From Euonymus europaeus (lineage: Eukaryota; Streptophyta; Magnoliopsida; Celastrales; Celastraceae), in the NCBI GenBank assembly GCA_963580455.1, contig OY756970.1:7006001-7070000 (forward strand): a stretch of 64,000 nucleotides of DNA, given 5' to 3'. A program made the position numbers and the translations under genes. Numbering within the stretch: position 1 is the stretch's first letter; each line of letters starts with the position of its first letter. Shown here one piece after another: positions 52,891 to 64,000 of the stretch. The notes beneath the pieces are model-generated. The model was not told the DNA's origin. It was given only the letters and a program-made list of their open reading frames with translations, and did not search any database.

Positions 52891-53990
52891 TACACTTTTT
52901 ATTGTTCTTCTATGTCAAATTTTACGAGTATAAGCTTCCTAGATTGTTTCGATGCCAAAACCCCAACTTTCCTATGACAAATGGACAAAACTGTTTAAAG
53001 CTTCTCCATAGAGTGAGTTGAGCAACTTCGGACTATCAAAGTTGCTCGGTGTACACTTTTTATTGTTCTTCTATGTCAAATTTTACGAGTATAAGCTTCC
53101 TGGATTATTTGGATGACAAAACCCCAACTTTCTATGATAAATGGACAAAACTATTTAAAGCTCCTCCATAGAGTGAGTTGAGCAACTTCGGACTATAGAA
53201 GTTACTCGGTGTACAGTCTTTATTGTTCTTCAATGTCAAATTTTACGCGTATAAGATTCCTAGATTATTTCGATACGAAAACACCAACTTTATAAGACAA
53301 ATGGACAAAAACGTTAAAGGATTCTCCATAGAGTGAGTTGAGCAACTTCGGACTATCAAAGTTGCTCGGTGTACACTTTTTATTGTTCGTCTATGTCAAA
53401 TTTTACGCGTATAAGCTTCCTAGATTATTTCGATGACAAAACCCCAACTTTCTATAACAAATGGACGAAACCGTTTAAAGCTCCTCCATAGAGTGAGTTG
53501 AACAACTTCGGACTATTAAAGTTACTCAGTGTACAGTCTTTATGGTTCTTCTATGTCAAATTTTACGAGTATAAGCTTCCTAGATTATTTCGATGCCAAA
53601 ACCCCAACTTTCTTATGACAAATAGACAAAACCTTTAAAAGCTACTTCATAGTGAGAGTTGAGCAATTCCGGACCATCAAAGTTGCTCTGTGTACACTTT
53701 TTATTGTTCTTCTAAGTCAAATTTTACGAGTATATGTTTCCTAGATTATTTCGATGCCAAAACCCCAACTTTCTATGACAAATGGACAAAACCATTTAAA
53801 GCTCCTCCATAGAGTGAGTTGAGCAACTTCGGACTATCAAAGTTGCTCGGTGTACACATTTTATTGTTCTTCTATGTCAAATTTTACGCGTATAAGCTTC
53901 CTAGATTATTTCGATGACAAAACCCCAACTTTCTATGACAAATGGACAAAACCGTTTAAAGCTCCTCCATAGAGTGAGTTGAGCAACTTC
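52891..53990 (+). repeat. About 7-monomer block, copy of 51288-52387
   Basis: Shift 1603 bp (10 monomers). Markers are AACTGTTTAAAGCTTCTCC, CCTGGATTATTTGGATGAC, the ACGCGTATAAG monomers, GGACTATTAAAG and the 161-bp TTTCTTATGACAAATAGAC monomer. The match ends near 53990, where GGACTATAAAAG follows instead of GGTGTAAAC. Confidence 0.78.
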
Positions 53991-55500
53991 GGACTATAAA
54001 AGTTGCTCGGTGTACAGTCTTTATTGTTCTTCTATGTCAAATTTTACTAGTATAAGATTCCTAGATTATTTCGATACGAAAACACCAACTTTATAGGACA
54101 AATTGACAAAAACGTTAAAAGATCCTCCATAGAGATAGTTGAGGAACTTCGAATCACCAAAGTTCCTCGGTGTACAGTTTTTATTGTTCTTCTATGTCAA
54201 ATTTTACGTGCATAAGATTCCTAGATTATTTCGATGCTAAAACCCCAACTTTCTATGACAAATGGACAAAACCGTTTAAAGCTCCTCCACAGAGTGAGTT
54301 GAGCAACTTCGGACTATCAAAGTTGCTCGGTGTACACTTTTTATTGTTCTTCTATGTCAAATATTACGAGTATAAGCTTCCTAGATTATTTCGATTCAAA
54401 AACCCCAAATTTCTTACGAAAAATGGACAAAACCGTTAAAAGCTACTTCATAGTGAGAGTTGAGCAATTCCGGACCATCAAAGTTGCTCAGTGTATAATT
54501 TTTACTGTTCTTCTAAGTCAAATTTTACGAGTATAAGCTTCCTAGATTATTTCGATGCCAAAACCCCAACTTTCCTATGACAAATGGACAAAACCATTTA
54601 AAGCTCCTCCATAGAGTGAGTTGAGCAACTTCGGACTATCAATGTTGCTCGGTGTACACTTTTTATTGTTCTTCTATGTCAAATTTTACGAGTATAAGCT
54701 TCCTAGATTATTTCGATTCAAAAACCCAAACTTTCTTACGAAAAATGGACAAAACCGTTAAAAGCTACTTCATAGTGAGAGTTGAGCAATTCCGGACCAT
54801 CAAAGTTGCTCGGTGTATAATTTTTATTGTTCTTCTAAGTCAAATTTTACGCGTATAAGATTCCTAGATTATTTCGATACGAAAACACCAACTTTATAAG
54901 ACAAATGGACGAAAATGTTAAAAGATCCTCCATAGAGTGAGTTGAGCAACTTCGGACTATCAAAGTTGCTCGGTGTACACTTTTTATTGTTCTTCTATGT
55001 CAAATTTTACGAGTATAAGTTTCCTATATTATTTGGATGACAAAACCCTAACTTTCTATGACAAATGGACAAAACCATTTAAAGCTCCTCCATAGAGTGA
55101 ATTGAGCAACTTCGGACTATCAAAGTTGCCCGGTGTAAACTCTTTATTGTTCTTCTATGTCAAATTTTACGAGTATAAGCTGCCTAGATTATTTCGATGC
55201 GAAAACACCAACTTTATAAGACAAATGGACAAAACCGTTTAAAGCTCCTCCATAAAGTGAGTTGAGCAACTTCGGACTGTCAAAGTTGCTCGGTGTACAC
55301 TTTTTATTGTTCATCTATGTCAAATTTCGTGAGTATGGGCTTCCTAGTTTATTTCGATGCCAAAACCCCAACTTTCTATGACAAGTGGACAAAAGAATTT
55401 AAAGCTCCTCTAGAGAGTGAGTTGAGCAACTTCGGACTATCAAAGTTGCTCGGTGTACACTTTTTTTTGTTCTTCTATGTCAAATTTTACGAGTATAAGC
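53991..55500 (+). repeat. 4-monomer module, a 2-monomer duplication, then mixed monomers
   Basis: The monomer with GATTCAAAAACCCCAAATTTCTTACGAAAAATGG near 54395 and its partner with GTGTATAATTTTTA repeat once 322 bp downstream (near 54717). The last part, including CCTATATTATTTGGATG near 55024 and GTTGCCCGG near 55127, resembles 62390-62520. Confidence 0.72.
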
Positions 55501-56040
55501 TTTCTAGATTATTTGGATGACAAAACCCCAACTTTCTATGACAAATGGACAAAACCGTTTATAGCTCGTCCATAGAGTGAGTTGGGCAACTTCGGACTAT
55601 CAAAGTTGCTCGGTGTACAGTCTTTATTGTTCTTCTATGTCAAATTTTACGAGTATAAGCTTCCTAGATTATTTCGATACGAAAACACCAACTTTATAAG
55701 ACAAATGGACAAAACTGTTTAAAGATTCTCCATAGAGTTAGTTGAGCAACTTCGAATCATCAAAGTTCCTCGGTGTACACTTTTTATTGTTCTTCTATGT
55801 CAAATTTTACGAGTATAAGCTTCCTGGATTATTTGGATGACAAAACACCAACTTTCTATGACAAATGGACAAAACTATTTAAAGCTCCTCCATAGAGTGA
55901 GTTGAGCAACTTCGGACTATCAAAGTTGCTCGGTGTACACTTTTTATTGTTCTTCTATGTCAAATTTTACGCGTATAAGATTCCTAGATTATTTCGATAC
56001 GAAAACACCAACTTTATAAGACAAATGGACAAAAACGTTA
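55501..56040 (+). repeat. Ordinary monomers
   Basis: About three monomers, including the CCTGGATTATTTGGATGAC and ACGCGTATAAGATTCC subtypes that are common in the right third of the window. Nothing else is seen. Confidence 0.65.
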
Positions 56041-58130
56041 AAAGATTCTCCATAGAGTGAGTTGAGCAACTTCGGACTATAAAAGTTGCTCGGTGTACAG
56101 TCTTTATTGTTCTTCTATGTCAAATTTTACGAGTATAAGATTCCTAGATTATTTCGATACGAAAACACCAACTTTATAAGACAAATGGACAAAAACGTAA
56201 AAAGATCCTCCATAGAGATAGTTGAGGAACTTCGAATCATCAAAGTTCCTAAGTGTACAGTTTTTATTGTTCTTCTATGTCAAATTTTACGAGCATAAGC
56301 TTCCTAGATTATTTCGATGCTAAAACCCCAACTTTCTATGACAAATGGACAAAACCGTTTAAAGCTCCTCCATAGAGTGAGTTGAGCAACTTCGGACTAT
56401 CAAAGTTGCTCGGTGTACACTTTTTATTGTTCTTCTATGTCAAATTTTATGAGTATAAGCTTCCTAGATTATTTCGATTCAAAAACCCCAACTTTCTTAC
56501 GAAAAATGGACAAAACCGATAAAAGCTACTTCATAGTGAGAGTTGAGCAATTACGGACCATCAAAGTTGCTCGGTGTAAATTTTTTTTGTTCTTCTAAGT
56601 CAAATTTTACGAGTATAAGCTTCCTAGATTATTTCGATGCCAAAACCCCAACTTTCCTATGACAAATGGACAAAACCATTTAAAGCTCCTCCATAGAGTG
56701 AGTTGAGCAACTTCGGACTATAAAAGTTGCTCGGTGTACACTCTTTATTGTTCTTCTATGTCAAATTTTACGAGTATAAGATTCCTAGATTATTTCGATA
56801 CGAAAACACCAACTTTATAAGACAAATGGACAAAAACGTTAAAAGATCCTCCATAGAGATAGTTGAGGAACTGCGAATCATCAAAGTTCCTCGGTGTACA
56901 GTTTTTATTGTTCTTCTATGTCAAATTTTACGAGCCTAAGCTTCCTAGATTATTTCGATGCTAAAACCCCAACTTTCTATGACAAATGGAGAAAACCGTT
57001 TAAAGCTCCTCCATAGAGTGAGTTGAGCAACTTCGGACTATCAAAGTTGCTCGGTGTACACTTTTTATTGTTCTTCTATGTCAAATTTTACGAGTATAAG
57101 CTTCCTAGATTATTTCGATTCAAAAACCCCAACTTTCTTACGAAAAATGGACAAAACCGTTAAAAGCTATTTCTTAGTGAGAGTTGAGCAATTCCGGACC
57201 ATCAAAGTTGCTCGGTGTAAATTTTTTTTTGTTCTTCTAAGTCAAATTTTACGACTATAAGCTTCCTAGATTATTTCGATGCCAAAACCCCAACTTTCCT
57301 ATGACAAATGGACAAAACAATTTAAAGCTCCTCCATAGAGTGAGTTGAGCAACTTCGGACTATCAAAGTTGCTCGGTGTACACTTTTTATTGTTCTTCTA
57401 TGTCAAATTTTACGAGTATAAGCTTCCTAGATTATTTGGATGGCAAAACCCCAACTTCCTATGACAAATGGACAAAACCATTTAAAGCTCCTCAATAGAA
57501 TGAGTTAAGCAACTTCGGACTATAAAAGTTGCTCGGTGTACAGTCTTTATTGTTCTTCTATGTCAAATTTTACGAGTATAAGATTCCTAGATTATTTCGA
57601 TACGAAAACACCAACTTTATAAGACAAATGGACAAAAACGTTAAAAGATCCTCCATAGAGATAGTTGAGGAACTTCGAATCATCAAAGTTCCTCGGTGTA
57701 CAGTTTTTATTGTTCTTCTATGTCAAATTTTACGAGCATAAGCTTCCTAGATTATTTCGATGCTAAAACCCCAACTTTCTATGACAAATGGACAAAGCCG
57801 TTTAAAGCTCCTCCATAGAGTGAGTTGAGCAACTTCGGACTATCAAAGTTGCTCGGTGTACACTTTTTATTGTTCTTCTATGTCAAATTTTACGAGTATA
57901 AGCTTCCTAGATTATTTCGATTCAAAAACCCCAACTTTCTTACGAAAAATGGACAAAACCGTTAAAAGCTATTTCATAGTGAGAGTTGAGCAATTCCGGA
58001 CCATCAAAGTTGCTCGGTGTTTAATTTTTATTGTTCTTCTAAGTCAAATTTTACGAGTATAAGCTTCCTAGATTATTTCGATGCCAAAACCCCAACTTTC
58101 CTATGACAAATGGACAAAAACATTTAAAGC
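56041..58130 (+). repeat. Recurrent 4-monomer module, three copies (641 and 802 bp spacing)
   Basis: The order is: (1) GGACTATAAAAG with ATAAGATTCC and GATACG; (2) GAGATAGTTGAGG with TTCCTCGG and GAGCATAAGC; (3) GATTCAAAAACCCC with TTACGAAAAATGG; (4) a GAGAGTTGAGCAATTCCGG monomer. Copies begin near 56041, 56682 and 57484. The third is preceded by one extra monomer (about 57330-57490). Related copies start near 53990 and 63590. Confidence 0.8.
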
Positions 58131-58574
58131 TCCTCCATAGAGTGAGTTGAGCAACTTCGGACTATCAAAGTTGCTCGGTGTACACTTTTTATTGTTCTTC
58201 TATGTCAAATTTTACGAGTATAAGCTTCCTGGATTATTTCGATGACAAAACCCCAACTTTCTATAACAAATGGACAAAACCGTTTAAAGCTCCTCCATAG
58301 AGTGAGTTGAGCAACTTCGGACTATAAAAGTTGCTCGGTGTACAGTCTTTATTGTTCTTCTATGTCAAATTTTACGCGTATAAGATTCCTAGATTATTTC
58401 GATACGAAAACACCAACTTTATAAGACAAATGGACAAAAACGTTAAAAGATCCTTCATAGAGTGAGTTGAGCAACTTCGGACTATCAAAGTTGCTAGGTG
58501 TACACTTTTTATTGTTCTTCTATGTCAAATTTTACGAGTATAAGCTTCCTAGATTATTTGGATGACAAAACCCT
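58131..58574 (+). repeat. Ordinary monomers
   Basis: About three monomers of common right-side subtypes (GGACTATAAAAG, ACGCGTATAAGATTCC, TTGCTAGGTGTACAC). No duplicate was traced. Confidence 0.65.
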
Positions 58575-59055
58575 AACTTTCTATGACAAATGGACAAAAC
58601 CATTTAAAGCTCCTCCATAGAGTGAATTGAGCAACTTCGGACTATCAAAGTTGCCCCGTGTACACTTTTTATTGTTCTTCTATGTCAAATTGTACGAGTA
58701 TAAGCTTCCTAGATTATTTCGATGCCAAAACCTCAACTTTCCATGACAAATGGACGAAACCGTTTAAAGCTCCTCCATAGAGTGAGTTGAAAAACTTCGG
58801 ACTATTAAAGTTGCTCAGTGTATAGTCTTTATTGTTCTTCTATGTCAACTTTTACGAGTATAAGCTTCCAAGATTATTTCGATGCCAAAACCCCAACTTT
58901 CTTATGACAAATAGACAAAACCTTTAAAAGCTACTTCATAGTGAGAGTTGAGCAATTCCGGACCATCAAAGTTGCTCGGTGTACACTTTTTATTGTTCTT
59001 CTAAGTCAAATTTTACGAGTATATGTTTCCTAGATTATTTCGATGCCAAAACCCC
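58575..59055 (+). repeat. 3-monomer duplication, copy 1 (481 bp)
   Basis: Repeats at 59056-59536 with nearly no change. Shared markers are GTGAATTGAGC, GTTGAAAAACTTCGG, GTGTATAGTC, GTCAACTTTTACG and CCAAGATT. Boundaries are within one monomer. Confidence 0.85.
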
Positions 59056-59536
59056 AACTTTCTATGACAAATGGACAAAACCATTTAAAGCTCCTCCATA
59101 GAGTGAATTGAGCAACTTCGGACTATCAAAGTTGCCCCGTGTACACTTTTTATTGTTCTTCTATGTCAAATTGTACGAGTATAAGCTTCCTAGATTATTT
59201 CGATGCCAAAACCTCAACTTTCCATGACAAATGGACGAAACCGTTTAAAGCTCCTCCATAGAGTGAGTTGAAAAACTTCGGACTATTAAAGTTGCTCAGT
59301 GTATAGTCTTTATTGTTCTTCTATGTCAACTTTTACGAGTATAAGCTTCCAAGATTATTTCGATGCCAAAACCCCAACTTTCTTATGACAAATAGACAAA
59401 ACCTTTAAAAGCTACTTCATAGTGAGAGTTGAGCAATTCCGGACCATCAAAGTTGCTCGGTGTACACTTTTTATTGTTCTTCTAAGTCAAATTTTACGAG
59501 TATATGTTTCCTAGATTATTTCGATGCCAAAACCCC
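59056..59536 (+). repeat. 3-monomer duplication, copy 2 (481 bp)
   Basis: Tandem copy of the preceding block. One difference lies at its edge (CCCCAATTTTC near 59535 versus CCCCAACTTTC). Confidence 0.85.
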
Positions 59537-62500
59537 AATTTTCTATGACAAATGGACAAAACCATTTAAAGCTCCTCCATAGAGTGAGTTGAGCAACTTC
59601 GGACAATCAAAGTTGCTCGGTGTACACTTTTTATTGTTCTTCTATGTCAAATTTTACGAGTATAAGCTTCCTAGATTATTTCGATGACAAAACCCCAACT
59701 TTCTATAACAAATGGACAAAACCGTTTAAAGCTCCTCCATAGAGTGAGTTGAGCAACTTCAGACTATCAAAGTTGCTCGGTGTAAACTCTTTATTGTTCT
59801 TCTATGTCAAATTTTACGAGTATAAGCTGCCTAGATTATTTCGATACGAAAACCCCAACTTTATAAGAAAAATTGACAAAACCGTTTAAAGCTCCTCCAT
59901 AGAGTGAGTTGAGCAACTTCGGACTGTCAAAGTTGCTTGGTGTACACTTTTTATTGTTCATCTATGTCAAATTTCGTGAGTATGGGCTTCCTAGTTTATT
60001 TCGATGCCAAAACCCCAACTTTCTATGACAAGTGGACAAAAGAGTTTAAAGCTCCTCTTGAGAGTGAGTTGAGCAACTTCGGACTATCAAAGTTGCTCGG
60101 TGTACACTTTTTTTTGTTCTTCTATGTCAAATTTTACGAGTATAAGCTTCCTAGATTATTTCGATGCCAAAACCCCAACTTTCCTATGACAAATAGACAA
60201 AACCGTTTATAGCTCCTCCATAGAGTGAGTTGAGCAACTTCGGACTATCAAAGTTGCTCGGTGTACACATTTTATTGTTCTTCTATGTCAAATTTTCCGA
60301 GTATAAGCTTCCTAGATTATTTCGATGCAAAAACCCCAACTTTCCTTTGGCAAATGGACAAAACCGTTTATAGCTCCTCCATAGAGTGAGTTGAGCAACT
60401 TCGAACAATCAAAGTTGCTCGGTGTACAGTCTTTATTGTTCTTCTATGTCAAATTTTACGAGTATAAGCTTCCTAGATTATTTCGATACGAAAACACCAA
60501 CTTTATAAGACAAATGGACAAAAACGTTAAAAGATTCTCCATAGAGATAGTTGAGAGACTTCGAATCATCAAAGTTCCTCGGTGTACACTTTTTATTGTT
60601 CTTCTATGTCAAATTTTACGAGTATAAGCTTCCTAGATTATTTCGATGCCAAAACCCCAACTTTCCTATGACAAATGGACAAAACTGTTTAAAGCTTCTC
60701 CATAGAGTGAGTTGAGCAACTTCGGACTATCAAAGTTGCTCGGTGTACACTTTTTATTGTTCTTCTATGTCAAATTTTACGAGTATAAGCTTCCTGGATT
60801 ATTTGGATGACAAAACCCCAACTTTCTATGACAAATGGACAAAACTATTTAAAGCTCCTCGATAGAGTGAGTTGACCAACTTCGGACTATAAAAGTTGCT
60901 CGGTGTATAGTCTTTATTGTTCTTCTATGTCAAATTTTACGCGTATAAGATTCCTAGATTATTTCGATACGAAAACACCAACTTTATAAGACAAATGGAC
61001 AAAAACGTTAAAAGATTCTCCATAGAGTGAGTTGAGCAACTTCGGACTATCAAAGTTGCTCGGTGTACACTTTTTATTGTTCTTCTATGTCAAATTTTAC
61101 GCGTATAAGCTTCCTAGATTATTTCGATGACAAAAGCCCAACTTTCTATAACAAATGGACGAAACCGTTTAAAGCTCCTCCATAGAGTGAGTTGAACAAC
61201 TTCGGACTATTAAAGTTGCTCAGTGTATAGTCTTTATTGTTCTTCTATGTCAAATTTTACGAGTATAAGCTTCCTAGATTATTTCGATGCCAAAACCCCA
61301 ACTTTCTTATGACAAATAGACAAAACCTTTAAAAGCTACTTCATAGTGAGAGTTGAGCAATTCCGGACCATCAAAGTTGCTCGGTGTACACTTTTTATTG
61401 TTCTTCTAAGTCAAATTTTACGAGTATATGTTTCCTAGATTATTTCGATGCCAAAACCCCAACTTTCTATGACAAATGGACAAAACCATTTAAAGCTCCT
61501 CCATAGAGTGAGTTGAGCAACTTCGGACTATCAAAGTTGCTCGGTGTACACATTTTATTGTTCTTCTATGTCAAATTTTACGCGTATAAGCTTCCTAGAT
61601 TATTTAGATGACAAAACCCCAACTTTCTATAACAAATGGACAAAACCGTTTAAAGCTCCTCCATAGAGTGAGTTGAGCAACTTCGGACTATCAAAGTTGC
61701 TCGGTGTAAACTCTTTATTGTTCTTCTATGTCAAATTTTACGAGTATAAGCTGCCTAGATTATTTCGATGCGAAAACACCAACTTTATAAGACAAATGGA
61801 CAAAACCGTTTAAAGCTCCTCCATAAAGTGAGTTGAGCAACTTCGGACTGTCAAAGTTGCTCGGTGTACACTTTTTATTGTTCATCTATGTCAAATTTCG
61901 TGAGTATGTGCTTCCTAGTTTATTTCGATGCCAAAACCCCAACTTTCTATGACAAGTGGACAAAAGAGTTTAAAGCTCCTCTAGAGAGTGAGTTGAGCAA
62001 CTTCGGACTATCAAAGTTGCTCGGTGTACACCTTTTTTTGTTCTTCTATGTCAAATTTTACGAGTATAAGCTTCCTAGATTATTTCGATGCCAAAACCCC
62101 AACTTTCCTATGACAAATGGACAAAACCGTTTATAGCTCGTCCATAGAGGGAGTTGAGCAACTTCGGACTATCAAAGTTGCTCCGTGTACACATTTTATT
62201 GTTCTTCTATGTCAAATTTTCCGAGTATAAGCTTCCTAGATTATTTCAATGCCAAAACCCCAACTTTCCTTTGACAAATGGACGAAAATGTTAAAAGATC
62301 CTCCATAGAGTGAGTTGAGCAACTTCGGACTATCAAAGTTGCTCGGTGTACACTTTTTATTGTTCTTCTATGTCAAATTTTACGAGTTTATGTTTCCTAT
62401 ATTATTTGGATGACAAAACCCTAACTTTCTATGAAAAATGGACAAAACCATTTAAAGCTCCTCCATAGAGTGAATTGAGCAACTTCGGACTATCAAAGTT

Positions 62501-64000
62501 GCTCGGTGTAAACTCTTTATTGTTCTTCTATGTCAAATTTTACGAGTATAAGCTGCCTAGATTATTTCGATGCGAAAACACCAACTTTATAAGACAAATG
62601 GACAAAACCGTTTAAAGCTCCACCATAGAGTGAGTTGAGCAACTTCGGACTATCAAAGTTGCTCGGTGTACACTTTTTATTGTTCTTCTATGTCAAATTT
62701 TACGAGTATAAGCTTCCTATATTATTTCGATGACAAAACCCCAACTTTCTATAACAAATGGACAAAACCGTTTAAAGCTCCTCCATAGAGTGAGTTGAGC
62801 AACTTCGGACTATCAAAGTTGCTCGGTGTAAACTCTTTATTGTTCTTCTATGTCAAATTTTACGAGTATAAGATTCCTAGATTATTTCGATACGAAAACA
62901 CCAACTTTATAAGACAAATGGACAAAAACGTTAAAAGATCCTCCATAGAGATAGTTGAGGAACTTCGAATCATCAAAGTTGCTCGGTGTATAATTTTTAT
63001 TGTTCTTCTAAGTCAAATTTTACGAGTATAAGCTTCCTAGATTATTTCGATGTCAAAACCCCAACTTTCCTATGACAAATGGACCAAACCATTTAAAGCT
63101 CCTCCATAGAGTGAGTTGAGCAACTTCGGACTATCAAAGTTGCTCGGTGTACACTTTTTATTGTTCTTCTATGTCAAATTTTACGAGTATAAGCTTCCTA
63201 CATTATTTCAATTCAAAAACCCCAACTTTCTTAGGAAAAATGGACAAAACCGTTAAAAGCTACTTCATAGTGAGAGTTGAGCAATTCCGGACCATCAAAG
63301 TTGCTCGGTGTACACTTTTTATTGTTCTTCTAAGTCAAAATTTACGAGTATATGTTTCTTAGATTATTTCGATGCCAAAACCCCAATTTTCTATGACAAA
63401 TGGACAAAACCATTTAAAGCTCCTCCATAGAGTGAGTTTAGCAACTTCGGACTATCAAAGTTGCTCGGTGTAAGCTTTTTCTTGTTCTTCTATGTCAAAT
63501 TTTACGAGTATAAGCTTCCTAGATTATTTCGATGACAAAACCCCAACTTTCTATAACAAATGGACAAAACCGTTTAAAGCTCCTCCATAGAGTGAGTTGA
63601 GCAACTTCGGACTATAAAAGTTGCTCGGTGTACAGTCTTTATTGTTCTTCTATGTCAAATTTTACGAGTATAAGATTCCTAGATTATTTCAATACGAAAA
63701 CACCAACTTTATAAGGCAAATGGACAAAAACGTTAAAAGATCCTCCATAGAGATAGTTGAGGAACTTCGAATCATCAAAGTTCCTCGGTGTACAGTTTTT
63801 ATTGTTCTTCTATGTCAAATTTTACGAGCATAAACTTCCTAGATTATTTCGATGCTAAAACCCAAACTTTCTATGACAAATGGACAAAATCGTTTAAAGC
63901 TCCTCCATAGAGTGAGTTGAGCAACTTCGGACTATCAAAGTTGCTCGGTGTACACATTTTATTGTTCTTCTATGTCAAATTTTACGAGTATAAGCTTCCT
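59537..64000 (+). repeat. Right-end segment related to 50.9-52.8 kb
   Basis: From about 60220 to 62140 the monomer order follows 50923-52843 with a shift of 9297 bp, and thus also 43114-45034. Markers include GAGAGACTTCG, GGACTATAAAAG, GGACTATTAAAG and the AAGTGGACAAAAGAG monomer. From 62140 on the order changes: CCTATATTATTTGGATG near 62394, a GATTCAAAAACCCC monomer near 63210, and a last 4-monomer module start near 63590. The final monomer is cut at 64000, 91 bp after its start at 63910. Confidence 0.75.

Larger units (their letters stand above)
1..64000. repeat. Satellite DNA array, 160-bp monomer, about 400 head-to-tail copies
   Basis: The same 160-bp unit repeats through every line of the window. 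The start phase GAGTGAGTTG recurs at 641, 961 and 1121, with the variant GACATAGTTG at 801. Most monomers are 160 bp. Common 161-bp forms carry one extra base in TTTCTTATGAC or TTTCCTATGAC in place of TTTCTATGAC. Rare forms are 157, 120 or 118 bp. All copies have the same orientation; I saw no inverted block and no inserted element. The array runs off both ends. Period, purity and length fit a centromeric or pericentromeric satellite of a eukaryote, most likely a plant. That location is an inference, and I do not recognise the family. Confidence 0.97.

Noticed and set aside
1..64000. CRISPR array
   Set aside because: The repeats are contiguous 160-bp units that vary throughout. There are no short identical repeats separated by unique spacers, and no cas genes.
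1..64000. Inverted array segments or strand switches
   Set aside because: Landmarks such as CAAATTTTACG and TTTCGATG read in the + direction in every line; I found no reverse-complement monomer.

Overview
The whole window is one uninterrupted tandem array of a satellite DNA. The repeat unit is 160 bp, and 64,000 bp holds about 400 units, all head to tail in the same orientation. The window starts and ends inside a monomer, so the array continues on both sides. A hand-built consensus monomer is about 37% G+C. I saw no gene, RNA gene, transposon, microsatellite block, telomere repeat or unique sequence. Nothing bacterial or viral is present. A satellite with a near-nucleosomal period (160 bp), many kilobases of pure array and layered higher-order duplication is typical of a eukaryotic centromere or pericentromere, and the size fits a flowering plant best. 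I do not recognise the monomer, so the host is not identified.

Each monomer has, in order: a perfect 9-bp inverted repeat (GAGCAACTT / AAGTTGCTC, 10-base spacer), an 8-bp palindrome GTGTACAC, a T-rich stretch, a segment that either carries a HindIII site (ATAAGCTTCC) or not (ATATGTTTCC, ATATGTCTCC), a CCTAGATTATTTCGAT core, a variable box that defines subtypes, and an A-rich end leading to CTCCTCCATA.

Layout, judged from shared variants. (A) 1-9130: mixed 160/161-bp subtypes with an 18-monomer (2884 bp) duplication that was later rearranged. (B) 9131-17460: a 26-monomer (4165 bp) direct duplication with no difference in the blocks I compared. (C) 17461-19223: transition. (D) 19224-24825: an 18-monomer (about 2880 bp) duplication with a nested 6-monomer (961 bp) one. 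(E) 24826-32620: two units of about 4 kb sharing a 40-bp internal deletion. (F) 32621-36250: a mosaic with no long duplicate seen. (G) 36250-52890: two giant units (8930 and about 7810 bp) that differ by a 7-monomer (1121 bp) duplication. (H) 52890-58130: a 10-monomer repeat, then a recurrent 4-monomer module. (I) 58130-64000: a 3-monomer duplication, then more material related to G.

The many open frames of 60-156 codons are by-products of the repeat. They lie on the + strand, mostly begin at TTG or GTG, and read the same monomer in successive frames because 160 is not a multiple of 3. I therefore annotate no CDS. The points most worth checking are the inverted repeat with paired changes on its two arms, and the nested recent duplications, which could be true array turnover or assembly error.
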